A stretch of 64,000 nt of DNA from Thraustochytrium sp. TN22 (GCA_013306675.1 JABLUY010000004.1:186001-250000), one strand, 5' to 3'; shown: positions 1 to 14,100, counted from the first letter of the stretch. Made by a program: numbers and translations. Notes: generated by a model not told the origin, from the sequence alone.

Positions 1-2
1 TT

Positions 3-2042
3 GCCGCCGCCTTTAACGCATTTGACAAGACGCGCTCGGGGCTGGTCGCCACGCGTGCCTTTGGCATCGCCCTGCACCGAGCGGGCTTTCACCTCAGCGC
101 CGAGGAGGAAGACGCACTCATGAAGCGGCTTGACCCGCATGGGTCCGGCTCCGTGGAGTTTGTCAGCTTCCGCAGCTTTGCAACCAAGTCGCGCCGCGCT
201 GAGCGGCCCAAAGCATCTTCTTCCTCCTCCTCCTCCAAGACCGGCGTGGCACTTCCGGCCACCACGCTGGAGACGCTTCGCAAGAAGCTGCGCCAGCTGC
301 GCGTGGGCCCGTCGCTCAACAGGCACTTTCGACGCTTCGCGAGCACGCACAAGGACGCGCTCACGGTAGAGGAGCTGGCCCTGCTCACCCGCTCCGTGGG
401 CCTCGACCTGAGCAAGAAGCAGACACATGCTCTCCTGCGTCGCCTCGCCTCGCGCGGCGCGAGTGTCATCACCTTTGCCGAGCTAGAGGCCTTCGCGGAC
501 GACAAGGCCGGCGGCGCCGCTGGTCTCCAGGCGCCGGGCCTGGGGCGCGAGGCGCTCCTGCGCATGGCGATCCGCAAGGTGCGCGGCGCGACGCAGGACC
601 TGCATCGCGCGCTGCGTCAGGTCGCCTCGGAGGACGGGGCGCACGTCGATCGCGCGTCCTTCGAAGCGGTTCTTCTCAGCAGCGGCTGCAACCTGCCGGA
701 CCAGGAGCTGGACGTTCTGTACGAGTCCTCGCCTCAGAACCAACTTGGCGAGGTCCGTATCGCGGACTTCCTTATTGCCTTCCTCGATGTTGCAGCGCTC
801 ACGCGACAGTTTCGCGCCAAGAACCCGCGCGCGGCATCGCTGTTGGAGGCGCTGCGGCGCTTTGTACCAGGTCGCCGCCGCACGCGACAGGTGGAGCAGA
901 ACGAGGACGGGGAGAGCGGCAACGTAATGACGCGGCACGATGCGCTCAGGGCGGTGCGTCAGGTGGGCATCTTGGCGCCGGCCTGGCAGCTGGAAGCGGC
1001 CCTGGACCTCGCGCAGGCCGACGATCCGGGCACCGTCAGCCTTCCGCTGCTGTGCGAGGTTCTCACGCAGCCTGCCTCCCCGTCGCCCAAGAAGACCTCG
1101 GACAACTCATCTGACGCCGAGGCCGCCGCGGCTTCGGCCGGGTCCACCGACACGGTGACCTCGCTGGTGCTCATGTTGCGCGCGGCGCTGCGGGAGCGCG
1201 CTACAAAGTCCACATCCGGGAGGACGAGCGAGTCGGGCGCTGCTGCCTCGACGATGCAAGACGACATGCGGTCGGCGATTCGGGCGCAGCTCAATGTGGA
1301 TGTGGGCGAGGCTGACGCGGAGGTCCTCGAGCGCCTGCTGCGTCTTGGACGGCGTGGCGGCGGGCGCAAGTGGCACTGGGACGAGTTCCGACAGCGCATG
1401 CTGGGCAGCGACACGGTGCAGCTGGCGCTGCAAGTGGACGCTGATACGGATCCTCAGGCTGTGCGCGACGCGGAGCGCGCCGCGAAGGCGCTGCACGAGC
1501 ACTTGCGGTCCATGGCCGGGCCGGCCGATGACGCACGACGCGCCTTTCGAAGCTTGGACCGCGCCCGCAAAGGACGCGTCAGACTACAGGATGTGGTGAA
1601 TGTCTGCAGTGACCTCGGATTCGCTGAGGCGCAGGACAACCCGTGGGTGGCACAGGCCATCCTGTACATCGTGTGCGGGCGGCAGGCACGTGTCTTGGAG
1701 CGCGTGGCGCCGCCACGCGGCGTGGACTATGGAACGCTTCAGCAGTGGCTGTACCCGATGCCGGAGGCGCTACAGAGCAACCTGGCGGATGTGAAGCGCG
1801 CGCTACGGGACACTGCTCGCCGCGGGGGCGGCAGCATGGACGCGGACCGCGTACTGCGGGCCCTGGACAAGGACGGCACGGGCCGCGTGACACAAGCGGC
1901 GCTGCGAAACGCGCTGGGCAAGCTGTGCCCGCAGCTGCGCCCCAAGGACCTGAGCCGGCTCTCGAGCGAGGTGTTCTCCAGCGTGAGTGAGGACGGCGGG
2001 CCGATCAGCCGCGCGGAGCTGCAGCGAGCGTTGACACGATAG
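3..2042 (+). CDS. Multi-EF-hand calcium-binding protein, 5' end cut off by the window
   Basis: The frame is open from base 3 to a TAG at 2040-2042, so the N-terminus lies outside the window. The first visible ATG (120) falls inside an EF-hand and is not the start. EF-hand-like loops recur: FDKTRSGLV just inside the edge, LDPHGSGSV straight after the 120 ATG, LDRARKGRV near 1555, and the best preserved, LDKDGTGRV, near 1865. Several others have lost their acidic ligands, so only some probably bind calcium. A serine/alanine-rich linker separates two helical halves (about 1080-1160). The array resembles EFCAB6-type proteins, some of which are flagellar, and the convergent neighbour is an axonemal dynein. 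That functional link is inference. The stop lies 95 bp from the dynein stop on the other strand. Confidence 0.8.
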   Translation, partial: AAAFNAFDKTRSGLVATRAFGIALHRAGFHLSAEEEDALMKRLDPHGSGSVEFVSFRSFATKSRRAERPKASSSSSSSKTGVALPATTLETLRKKLRQLRVGPSLNRHFRRFASTHKDALTVEELALLTRSVGLDLSKKQTHALLRRLASRGASVITFAELEAFADDKAGGAAGLQAPGLGREALLRMAIRKVRGATQDLHRALRQVASEDGAHVDRASFEAVLLSSGCNLPDQELDVLYESSPQNQLGEVRIADFLIAFLDVAALTRQFRAKNPRAASLLEALRRFVPGRRRTRQVEQNEDGESGNVMTRHDALRAVRQVGILAPAWQLEAALDLAQADDPGTVSLPLLCEVLTQPASPSPKKTSDNSSDAEAAAASAGSTDTVTSLVLMLRAALRERATKSTSGRTSESGAAASTMQDDMRSAIRAQLNVDVGEADAEVLERLLRLGRRGGGRKWHWDEFRQRMLGSDTVQLALQVDADTDPQAVRDAERAAKALHEHLRSMAGPADDARRAFRSLDRARKGRVRLQDVVNVCSDLGFAEAQDNPWVAQAILYIVCGRQARVLERVAPPRGVDYGTLQQWLYPMPEALQSNLADVKRALRDTARRGGGSMDADRVLRALDKDGTGRVTQAALRNALGKLCPQLRPKDLSRLSSEVFSSVSEDGGPISRAELQRALTR

Positions 2043-2137
2043 CTATAGATAGCTTGTGGCTAACTTTTTCTTCTTGTTAGTGCATGTGCTTTCTTCTTGT
2101 TCGCTTCTTGGTTTCTTTCTTTGTCAGCGTCGTAACC

Positions 2138-5100
2138 TTAGTACTTGAGGGCGCAGAAGAGGGCCACGCCAGCCTTGATCCATTTGGCGCCGTCGACGTT
2201 GGAGGGAAGCTGCAGGTACATGACGAAGTTGGTGGAGTGACCCGTGGTGGACAGCGTACCAGCGCGGCGTAGGGTCTTGTACAAGGGTGCCGCATACATG
2301 CTGTCATGCTCAGCCTTGCCTTGGATTGGGATAAAGTGAATGGGCGCCATCTCTGCAAAGAGCTGCTTGGGCATCGAATCAACGACGGAGAACTCATCAA
2401 AGCACCAGCGTGCGCCCTCCAGGTAGAGACCGTGCACGTAGCAGCCGTCGGGTGGCTTGGTGCCGATCTGCGAGGTCGGTACGACGTTAAAGTCGAAGGA
2501 GATGGTGTCGATGGGAAACTGGTGCTTGCGCGCGTAGTTCTGCAGCTGGCCCGTGAGGAAGGCCTGCGGGAAGAAATAGGCGGACAGCCAGTAGGAGGTG
2601 GGCATGCCGTCGCGAATCCAGTCTTGCAAAAAGGTGCAACGTTTGACGAAGTCAGCAAAGTAGCTGCGCAGCGGCATGAGGCTCGGGTACGAGGCCGACT
2701 CCCAGATCTCCGGCACCTTTTGCGCGTACATTGCGTTGCTCATGGCCTCGAGCTCGCCAGACATGACCATGAGGCCGCGAATCGCCTTGCGCAGGTCAAA
2801 GAGCGTGACCTGGATCTTCTCAAGCAGGCGCTCAAAGCGCGCACACTCCTGCTGCAGCACGGTGTTCATGGACTCCTCATAACGCACGGGGTAGTCCATG
2901 CGGATGGCCTCGATGGAGAAGTGCTGCGGCAGGCGCTGCTGAAAGTCGATGATGTCCTGCTCGATAATGTCCTCGCGCGAGGCGCCCGAGCCGGAGCTGG
3001 TGCGCGGCTGAAGCATAACGAGCGTGTCGAGCATTTCGTTTGTCTCCTGCAGCGCCGAGGTGATATTGGCGTTGGTGTTCATGCCAAACACCTCGGGCGG
3101 CGCGTTCACCGGGAGCGACTCGATGTAGGCGCGGTAGCCGCGGATTGGGTTGTCCTCGTCCACCGTGGGCGAGAAGTACTCGTCGCGCGGCGAGAAGCGG
3201 AAGCCATCCTCGAGTGCGGCCGGCTGGTAGAACTGCTCGAGCAGCACATCCATGGTTCGAATGTCAATTGCGTCCGTGACGCGGCCGCCGTAGTTGATGC
3301 GCGCCGTGAGAAAGGTGAGGCATTCAAAGGGGATCTCCTCGTACTCGTCCAGATACATCTCGAGGCCGCGCTGCGAGATCTCAAGGTCGGTCTCGTTGAA
3401 CTCGTACGGGACGTTCCAGCCGAGCGGGCCGAACTTGCGGCGCTCCTGAATGAGCGCGTGGAAGCAGCAGAGTCCGAAGAGCAGCCGCATGTAGACGCCA
3501 GGCTTGTTCGTTGCCTTGAGTTGGTCGTCGTCGAACTTGAAGTAGACGCCGCGCAGGTTGGCGCGCATGCCGTTGGGCGGCTCCATGGTCATCTTGATAC
3601 CGTCCTGCAGCACCGAGACCGGGAAGGTCTTGGACGGCATCGAGGTGAGCCAGAGCCGGAATTCTGGGTGCGTGGTCTCCGGCTTGATCTCCTCGACAAT
3701 GCGCTCCAGTTCGTCCATCCAGGAGCTCGCCAGGTGACAATTCTGCAGGAGGATCCACATGCCCTTGGAGATACCCTCCTCGATCATGCGCGCCGCAATC
3801 GGACCCTGGCCCTGGCCGAGCGAGATGGACTTGAGCTTGTCGTTCATGCCGAGCGATTCGGCAAACTCAAAGTACGACTTGGTCGGGTCACTGCCGCTGG
3901 TGAGCACAAAGATGAGCGGCGTGGTGATGACCGAGGTGTCAAAGCACTTCTTGATCTCAAACGGCGGCGGCTCGATGAAGCGTTGACCGAATCGGCTCAC
4001 GATGTAGTTCTGCACGGCGTTGGCGATCTTGTCCGGGCGGATGGCGCGCAGCACGAGCATGCGCTGCAAATCGTTGACTCGCTCGTTCCAGCCGCCCGGC
4101 AGCGGGTCCTCAAAGCAGGTCTCGGAATCGAAGAAGGCGTTCCACTCCGGGAGGTGATCGCCGAAGCTCGCGTCGAAGCCGCTGAGCGCCGGGAGCGTCG
4201 ACACACTGAGGATGTCGCCCCACATCTTGTCGGTGATCCATTGAGCGCCAGCCGGCTTGGACAGGTCCGAGACGCGGCCCGAGCCCTGGCCGGTGAGCAG
4301 ATTACGGTACTCGGCGTCGTCGACCTCGCCGTCGCCCTGAAGGATCTTGATGACCAGGTTAAACGAGAACATGAGCTTGTGGCGCTCGAAGAGGCTGCGG
4401 CACACGTTCTCATACAGCATGTAGGTGAAGAAGTCCTTGAGCACCTCGAGGCGCTCCTCGATGTCGCTCTTGGGTTCGCTGTTGAGGATGCCCTGCGCGA
4501 AGAGCTGCGAGTACCACTGCAGAGAATACTCGTACATGGGGTCGATGATGCTGAGGTCGGCGATGGCAAAGTACAGGATGGACCCGCGCTTGGCAAAGGG
4601 TCGGTACTTCTCGCGCTCCGCGTCAATCTCCTGCTCGGTCTCCTTGGACTCCGCCACTTTGGCGTTGATCTCCTGCGAGGTGACTTTTGAGGTGGCGAGC
4701 GTCTCGATGAGCTCCGCGTCGTCCAGAATGTTGCCCTGCGAGTTGCTGAGCATGTAGAGAATCTTGTCCTCGATCTCCTTGAGCTGGCGGCCCATGGCGG
4801 CGTTCTGCACGACAATCTCGTTCTTGCGCTGCTCCAGGTCCGGCAACTCGTTGACCATGACGATGCCGAGCAGCTGCTCCTCCAGGCCGCGCGGGGTGAT
4901 GCTAAAGTTGAGCAAACTCACCTTGACCGCCACCTCGGGCGGGTAGTGCGGGTTCGGCAGCTTGGTGGTCATGAAGAAGCGGAAGTCCTCGTGGTACGGC
5001 ACGGTGTTGTCGCCAAGCTTGATCATAACCTGACCGTCCTGCACAAAGGTCTGCTGCAGCAGCACGGGCTCCAGGGCGGCGTCCAGCTTGGTGCCCACAT

Positions 5101-8100
5101 TCTCCATGAGCACCCACTTGCCAAAGCGTACACCGTTCTCGAGGCAGCGAAGCAGATTCTTGTCGCTCTGCTTGACGACCTCGATGCCGTTGGCGCTCTC
5201 CTTGCCGAGGTTTTTGATGAAGCGGTTCGCCTGCGTCTGCGGGTCAATGAGCAGTGGCCAGCGGCGCGCCTTCTCCATGACGATGGCATTCTGCACGGAG
5301 TGTGCGTCCTGGGGCAGGCCGGCGATGTTCCAGCCGCGAATCGTCACCGGCTCGCCGAGCGTCTTGACAATGTCCACGCCGACGGTGTGCGGGATCTTGA
5401 GCCGGACGAGGTCCTCGAGCCACACGTTCGTGAGCCCTGTGCGGTAAACGCTGGTAAAGGGCCCGAGATACGCGATGGCGCCACTGGAGATGAGGACGTC
5501 GCCGAGAAGGTTGACGTAGTCCTTGTCAAATTGCGCCACGGCGGAGGTCCAACGGTCCTTCTCGCCGCCCAGGCCGCCGATGAGCTTCTGCGCGCGGTCA
5601 AGGCGCGCGCTGCACTGCTCAACGTCACGCGCCAGCTGCTCCTTCTTCGCGACGGACTGGTTGTAGCCATCCTCGAGTGCCTGAATGTTGTCCATGACAG
5701 CCTGCAGCTCGCTGCGAGCCTTGTTGAGCTTCTCCATGGTGACCTTGAGCTCGGCCTCGGCCTCAGCGAGCTTCTGACGCTTGGGCTCCACGCCGAGCGC
5801 CACGAAGTGGTACTTGTGCATGGCGCGCACCCACATGCAAATGGCTGTGCAGGCCTTGCTGGCCTTCTCGATCTCCTTGGGCTGGAACTCGGCGCTCTCG
5901 ATGTAAGGGTCGATATCGCGGATGACCTTGTCCGGGATGTTGTCCTTGTCGAAGTTGAAGAGACGCGCAAGCAGCTTGTTTGCGTCGTTGAGCAGGTTCT
6001 TCTGCGCCGGCTCCCAAAAGTCCTTCACCTTCTTGCCCATGTTGGCCGGATCGGCCACCATCTTGGGCTTGACCTCGAACATGATACAGGCGGCCTCCAT
6101 GGTGAGCTTGACTCCGGACGGCGGCGTCTTGAGCGAGCCGACCTCGACGATGTCGGACTTCTTGAGCTTGTTCAGGCATTTGACGGCCTCGTCCAGCGCC
6201 GGGAGCGCCTCGTCGAGGTCGCGCTGCGCATCATCGGCGATGGCCTTGGTGGCCTGCGCCTTCTCCTGCGCGGCCTCCTCCTCCTTGGTCACCACTGCCT
6301 TGGTCTCGTCCGCGGCGGCCTTGTCGCGCTTGATCTGTACAATCATCTCGTCGACCTCCACCTGGGTCTTGGCCAGCACGGGCTGCATCTCGGTGAGCGA
6401 GATTTGCAGGTCGGCCACCATGGCGGCGGCGCTCGTGAGCTTGTCGAGACCGATCTGGAGGCGCATCTTCTTCTGCGAGACCTCGTCACGCTTCACTTGG
6501 AGGAGCGACTTGAAAGTGTTGAGCAGCTCCAAGTAGGAGGTGGGCGTGACGTAGTTGTAGCGGCGCAGCTCTTCAAAGAAGTCGCGCGACTTGTTGGCAA
6601 CGCTCTGGTGGAAGACCTTGAAGAGCTCCACGACATTGTCCAGGTGCTCGCCGAGCGCCAGGTCCTCTTCCTGCATGATGCCCATGCCGACGCTGCGGAG
6701 CGCCTCGTCCGGCCACTCCGAGAACCAGTCGATTGTGCAGCAGTTCACCAGTGAGGGAAACATGCGCAGGCGGTCGCGGAAGATGGGCGTGCCAGGACTC
6801 ATACACATGACCACGTGCACGTTGCGCTTGACACGGAGGATGTAGGCCGAGAAGATGTTGATCTTGGTAGGCGCAATCTTGCGCTTGGCGCAATCGCCGC
6901 GGCATGCCGTCATGATCTTCTCCATGTCCTCCGGCGCGTACAGGTTCGGGACGTCGCCCTGGTTGAGGATGCCGTTAATGTCCTCGAGCATCTGCGACAT
7001 GATGATCTGTGAGTCATCGAAGAGGAAGACCACTTGAACGTCGTCCACGCCGGCGCGCAGCAAGCACGCCTTGATGTCCTCGCGCCACTCCGTGAGGCCA
7101 TAGCCCTTGGCGATCTCCACCTGGAAGATGCCAAAGTCGCCAATGTATGAGGCAAGGCGCGTGAGCGACTTGCGGCCGCTGCCGCCCACGCCCAGCAGGA
7201 GCGCATTACCCATGGGCTGACGAATGACGCGTGCAATGCGGCTCACGTGCTGCACGGCGTCCATGAAGAGCTTGAGGTTCATGCGTGTCTTGGACTCGGC
7301 GTTATACTCGACCAGGTACTGCTCGATGGCAGGGAGCAATGCATCGATCTCCACGATCTCTTGATACACCTTGTTGTCCGGCTCCATGAGGTCGCCGAAG
7401 AGCATGTACTCGGTCTCCGGCTTGATCTTGTCCCAGTCCAACTTGAGGTCCTTGTCCACCTTGCTCGTCACGAGCTTATTGAACCAGGCGCGGTCCTCGT
7501 CGTTGACGAGGCGGTCGCGAAAGACGCGCTGGCACTCGTGTACCCAAAGGCGCACCACGGCATCCACGCCGTTGGTGACCCTGGACGAGACCATGAGCAT
7601 GCCCTGGAAGACCTTGCTCAGGTCGCGCATGTTGAAGGTGTAGTGGGACTTGCTCGGCGTCGGTAGCAGCTCGGCGCGGATACGATCGTAGATCTCGATC
7701 GTTGACTCGACAATGGGGTCCGCGAGCGGCGCCACGCTGCCTTCGAAGGAGTCGCGCAAAAAGTTGCCCAGAATCGTGCCAAAGATGGTCGCCATGCTCT
7801 CGCGCTCCAGCGGCGTATAGGTGATGATGTTGTAGTGGCGCAGCATGCGCGGCGTGACCGGGTTTCGGCCGCCGCCAGGCGGTCCCATGGCCGCCACCAT
7901 GTTGACGTCGATGATCTGGCGGAAGGTGAGCGCCTTACGGTCGTACCAGCCGCCGTAGGTGAACCACTGGCGCAGCAGCTCGATGGGCGGCTGTGCGAAG
8001 TAGGTCTCGCGCTTGGGCATGTTGAGGTCGTCAACGAAGATGACGAAGCGCTTGCCGGCCGGCGGGCCAAAGACGCCCTTGCGACGCTTCTCCATCTTGG

Positions 8101-11100
8101 AGTCCAGCAGGTCCTGCGTCTGATTGGCGCTGGTCTGCGCGGAAAAGGCCAGCGTGAGCGGAATGTAGTCGGACGGCATGCCGTTGCTCAGGTACCGGTT
8201 GATGTTGACCGTCTTGCCCGTGCCGGTGTCGCCGGCCATGAGCACGTGCAGGTCGGTGCGCGTGAGGATGTCGAGCAGGAAGGTGTAGCAGACCGAGTCC
8301 GAGGTTGGCACGATGGTCTCCGCGAACGGCAGGTCCTTGTCGTACTTGTATGGCTCGATGGTGTCCATCCACTTGACCCAGGCGTGCGTCTTCACGTCCC
8401 ACACATAGTCGTACACCAGACCGTCGCGCGGGAAGGGGCACGGGGAGGAGTTTTCCTCCATCTGCGTGCGCAGCCAGCCGTCCATGGTCCGGCGGCCTTC
8501 GGTGTTGGTGGTGCAGCAGAGGGACCAGACCAGGCTGAAAATGAAGAGCGGCTCGAGGTCCTGGGTCAGGTCCAGGCCAGCGCCGCCCTCGCCACCAGCT
8601 CCGCCCTCGCCCTCCTCGCCCTTCTTGCCCTCCGCCTTGGCGTGGAGGTGCAGGTTGAAGAGCGCGTCCATCATCCGGATGAGGCTGGCGAGCAGGTTGT
8701 TGTTGACGGTCGGCACGGGCTCGAAGAGGTTGCGGCGCAGCAGCGTGAGCGCGCTCTGCAGGTAGTAGTCAAAGAGCTTTTGAAGGAGCGCCTTTTGCTC
8801 GTTGGTGACGATGGCCGGCATGCGAAACTCAATCCAGCTCTGGATGATCGGGTCCGACCCGAGCGTGTTGGGCTCCATGTAGATGACGCCGACACGGCTC
8901 ACGGTGGCCGGCGAGGCCACCTCGAGATCCTCGACCTCGAACATCATGGTCATCTCCGGGCTCAGGCTCATGATCTCACCCGAGTTCAGGCAGAGCTTTT
9001 TGTTGTCGTCCAGCACCGTGTTCATGTTCTCGATCCAGATGGCGTCGACCGGGCCGTCAAACATGACCCACTTGCGGTCCGGCGTCGTGCTCTTGGCGCA
9101 GATGCGCACGATGTTGGCGAGAATACCGTCTTGCCACTCGTGCGTGTTGGGGTCAAATTCGCCGTACAGCTGGCCCATGGTGATGGACTTGGGGTTCACC
9201 GTGTGACGGTGGATCTTCTCGTATGCGAAGCCCTTGATGCCGCGCTTCTTAAGCAGGCCCAGTGCCGTGTCGAGGTTTTCAACGTTGCGCGACTTGCCGC
9301 CGCCCGTGGGACCCACGAGCATGAGACCGTGGCGCACCACAATGGTCTCGTAGAGCTGGATTTGCTTGGTCAGGAACCACGGCGTGTTTTGCAGGCCGGT
9401 GTTCTGGTTCGCCACGCGCAGGCACTGCAGGAGCGCGCCGTAATCGATGTCTGGGCGGCTCTTGCCCGGAAAAAGGTCCGAGATGATACCGCGGAAGAGC
9501 GGCAAGTCGTGGCTGAGGAACTTGGGCAAGTTGACGTCCTGCAGAGCGCGCAGCAGGAGGATCTCCTCGTCCTCATTCGGATAGTCGCGGCGAAGGTTGC
9601 CTGCCGCCACGATGGTGGTCTTGACGGCGCGCATGCCGTAGTCGTAGTGGGGCTGCGAGGACAGCTGCTCCGAGTTGAGCCGGAAGGTGGCAACCATCTT
9701 CTTGGCGCAGATGCGCGCCTTCTCATAGCCGAAAGAGTAGAGCATGATCTCGCCGATGAGCGCGTAGTCGGGCACCATCATGGCGACGGGGCGGAAGAGC
9801 GCCTTGAGGTTGTCCGGCAGCTCCGTGCGACCGGCGTAACCCGGGTTCATAGTAATGTACACGGCAAACTGGTCGCTAAGGCGGATCTCGACGCCCTCAA
9901 AGACAATGCGCGTGAGGCCCGCCGTGACGCCGGCCTGCAGCGTCATGATCTGCTGTGCCACCACGGAGAGCACCTCGACGTCGATGCGGTTGAACTCGTC
10001 GAAACAGGCCCAGGCGCCGCAGCTGGCCAAGCCCTTGAAGAACTTGCCCATGGCCAGGTAGTCGAGACCATCGGAGCAGTTGAAGACGACGCACTGCTTG
10101 GCGAGCGCCTTGGCGAGATCCTTGGTGGTCTCGGTCTTGCCCGTGCCGGCGGGACCGGCGGGTGCCCCGCCGAGGTTCATCTGCAGCGCACCCATGAGCG
10201 TCAGGTAGCACTTGTCGGTGAGCGGCGTGATGACAAGGCGAAAGGAGTTGCCCAGGTACTCGTAGCCGTAGGGGCGAAGCGAGGACACCATCATGACGCG
10301 CATGTCGCCCTCGAGTGCTTCACCGTTGAGCCAGTAGTAGCGCATCTGCGAAATCCAGGCGAACTCGGCTTTGTCCTTGACGCCGTCCCGGAAGAGCTTC
10401 TCCGTGACGTCGCGCGCGTGCACGTCAATCACGGTGAGTGCCGAGATGGTCATGCGCGCGTTGGACTTGAGCTCCGGGTCGCGCACGAGCGCGACCATGT
10501 CGTTGATCTGGCGTACCTGCTGCTCGAAGCAGCGACCCACGCCGGCATTACCGTCGGCGTCCATGGCCTCCTCAATCTCGCGCGTCCAGTGAAATTGCGA
10601 CGCGTTGAGCGCGCACTGGCCGGGTACCATCTGCAGCCACTCCGTACGCGGAGTCTGCACGTAGCTGAGCATGCTGGACCACATGACCTCCTTGACGGAG
10701 TCCATCATGCGGTCCTCGAGCTCGGTCATCCACACCTCGACGTTCTTGCCGTTCGGGTCCACCTTGGTGCTCAGCGGTACGACCTCGCCTTCGCTCGACT
10801 TCATGTCGGTGATGTGCATGGCGTCGCTGAAGAAGACCGACCGGATACCCTCAAAGCACTTCTTCAGATGCGGCTGCACCATCTCCGGGTCCTTGGTCTC
10901 GGACAGAATCTCCAGCAGCTCGTCGTTGGACAAAAAGTAGAACCGCGAGAACCCACCGCGCTTCGTCTCCAGGTAGTCGCTGAGGCCCTTGCTCACCATG
11001 TCGAGCAACTTGTTGCTCTCCGAGAACATGGCGAGCAGCTTCGGGTTCGGGCAGAACTCGAGCGCCTTGGCCTGCTGAGAGGCCTGCAGCAGCGTCGTAC

Positions 11101-14100
11101 GCCAGTTCTTGTCAACGCTCGCGAACCGCTTGCCCTCCGCCGGCAGCTGCTTGTTAATGTCCGGGGACTCGAAGATGGGCTGCAGGTACAGCCAGTTGCG
11201 CTGCACGGCAATCCACTCCTCGAGCACCTCGGAGGTGGTGAGCAGCTTGCGATCAAAGTCGTCGATGCGCTCCACAAAGGGGCCCTTGAAGCTGGAAAAC
11301 TGCATCGCCTGCGTCATGGTGATGTGCTCGTCCAGAATTGCCATGATCTCATCGATGCCGCCCAGGACAAAGGTGCCGGTCTCCTTGTACGGGCGGCAGT
11401 CCAGGTACACGTCCTGCCACTCACGCTCCATCTTATCGAGCTGCTGCTCGATCTGGAACTCCTTGGCGGCCACGCCGGCCACCTTGGAGATGGTCTCGGA
11501 GTGCTCGTGCAGATTGAGCCCAATCGCCTGTGTGAGCGTGAAGTTCTCGTCCGCGCGCACCTCAAAGCCAAGCTCCTCCGACAGGGCGTCAAAGTGACGC
11601 TCGCGCATGCCCGGGTTGCGCAGTGCCGTGATCATGGGCATGTACGGCCGGAAGATCTCGATCTTGTCCTTGATGGCCTCGGCAGTCTCTTTGATGAGCG
11701 GGAGCTCCGCCTTTTGAAAGAACTTGATACTGCGGTTCATGATCTTGTAGGACTCGGTGACCTGCTTCTCGATGTCCTCCGGGACCAGGTCAGAGAACTT
11801 GCCGGTGCGCCAGGTTTCCTCGTTTTCGATCCACTCGCTCACCGTGAGCCAGAGGCTCTCGTACGGCTGGAAGTTGCGAGCGATCTCTGTCACCTGCTCG
11901 TAGTCGGTCATCTCCTGCTCAAAGAGCGTCTCGCGGCTGTTGAAGAGGTCCGCGTCGGCCTGTGCCTGGCGAATCCTGTCCGCGATTTCGCCGGCGCTTT
12001 GTGCGATGCTCTTGATGCGCCGCAGGTCCGAGTACTGATTGAAACTAGCCACCTCCTTGGAAAGCTTGTCCAGGTGCACCAGAAAGTCCTCCTGCTTTTC
12101 CTTTTGCACCTCCGCATACCGGACTTGCTCCTTGGCCAGCATCGCGGTCGTCACCTCGACCTTGTCGAGAATCATCTTGGTCCCGCCGAAGAGACGCCAC
12201 TTCTGCCCAAACACCTTGGCGCCCAGCCGGTGCTGATACTGGTCCAAAAGGTCGTAGCCCTTCCACAGCTTGGCGATCTCCTCGTGCATCTCCGCGAGCT
12301 TGTTTGGAATGGTGCCCATGTAGTTTCGAATTTCCACGAGCTCCTCGATATTTTGCGGGAACTTGGACAGCTCGTCATTCATCTCAGCAAACCGGCCCAA
12401 GAGCAGGTTGCACTGGCCCACTGTGCTGCGAGCGACAAAGTCCAGTAGGCGCTGCACCACCGAGGCGTGCTTCTCAGACAGCTTTTTGCGCAGCGTCGAG
12501 CAGCGCACCTCGAAGAGCCCGATGTTCATGGTCTCCGGTACAAGGAGCTCCACTGTATCGCGCTCGCGGATGTGGTCGCTAATGTACTTGGCGATGAGGT
12601 CCGTGTCAAGCGAGGGCGGCTCGGCATCCTCGTCGTCGTCGTCGTCGTCATCGTCGTTGTCCTCCTCCTCGGCCTTCTCCGCAGCTTCCTTGGCACGCTG
12701 CTCCATAAGCTGTGCCTCGATCTCATCGCCCTCGGCGCGCAGGCGCGCAAGCTCCTCCTGAAAGGCTTTCTCCTTCTCCTCCTTGAGGCGCTGCGCCTCG
12801 ATGCGACGCTCCTCGCGCTCCTTCTTGCGCTGTGCGCGCTCCTCGGCCTTGCGAAAGGGCTCCTCCAAGACGTCCATAAAGGCGTCCACATCGAGGCGCA
12901 AGATGCCGAGGAAGCGGTCAAAACGGTCCAGGTAGGCATCGAGCTCGCCCAGAGAGCCCTGGAGGCTGGTCTCGATGACCTCCTCGGTGAGGCCCACGAT
13001 GGGCGCCTCGTCCGCCACGGACGCCACCTGGGGGATAGAACCCCAGTAGAGGCGGTCCATGGCGAGCCGCTGCACCTGCGGAATGCCGCGGACAGCCTCA
13101 AGGCCCTCGCGCACGAAGGCACGTGCGGCGGCCACGAAGTCCTGAGCATCGTCACTGTAGCCGAAGAAAGGCTTGGGCTCGTTCGGATCACCGTCGCCGC
13201 CGCCGTCGCCGTCCTCGGCGTCCTCCTCCTCCTCCTCCTCCTCCTCCTCCTCGGCGTCCTCCTCGCCCGCGTCGCCGCCTGCCTGGCCCTCCCCCCCGCT
13301 GCTGCCGCCTTTGCCCTCGGCAGCCGCACCTCCTCGACCAGGTCCACACGGAAGAGCGGCTTGGTCTGGGAGCTGGCGGTCTCGGACAGGTAATCTACGT
13401 GCACCTCGGCCGACGTCACGATCTCCGCGCGGTACTGAGTGGCCGCCTCGATGTAGCGGCCGTAGCGGACCAGGCTGTCCACGACCGAATCTTGGAAGGC
13501 GTCCGTCATGCGCAGATTCACGTGCCGGAAGAGGCGCCGCAGCTCGCTCGCTTCGTACGCCTCGCGGTCCTTGGTCTCCAAGTCCCACCGCGCTGCGTTC
13601 GCGCCCAGTCTGCTCTTGATTGAGCTCTTGGTCGCCTGCGTCCAGTCATCCTTGAATTTCTGCGCCACCTGCTCGATCTGCTGGCGCTGCACCTCCTCGA
13701 ACTCGCGCAACGACAGGCTCTGCGGCTCCTGCTCCGCGCGGAAGAGGCAGAACTCCTTGGTCCCGACGCGCTGACAAAGCGCGTGCACCGCGTCCAGCGC
13801 GCCGAGCGCCGCAGGGTCCGCCGCGAAGCTCCGGGCCTGCAGCGACGCGAAGCTCGCCTCCGCGTCGTAGCGCGGAATGGCGAGGCAGCCCTGTCGCGGC
13901 ACGGGCGGCACGCGCTCCACGACGCGCAGCAGCGCTGGCAGGCGCTCCAGGTGGTCCTTGGCCAGCGCCTCGCGCGAGCTGAGCGAGAGCTTGCGGTCGA
14001 AGTCAATCTTGTTCTGGGTGCGCGCGAACCGGTTCTGCACCTCGCGCAGCATGGACGCCACATCGAGGCGCGCTTTGGCGTCCTTGGTGGCCGCGCCATC

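Noticed and set aside
7835-12448. A 1537-codon open frame on the plus strand antisense to the dynein gene (with others at 2306-4690 and 4946-6754)
   Set aside because: These are by-products of high GC and strong codon bias in the dynein gene. The translations are Leu/Val/Ala/Arg/His-rich without domains.
13290-13345. A short intron explaining the dynein frame change
   Set aside because: The only GT-AG pair that restores the frame would be 14 bp. A one-base homopolymer indel is simpler.
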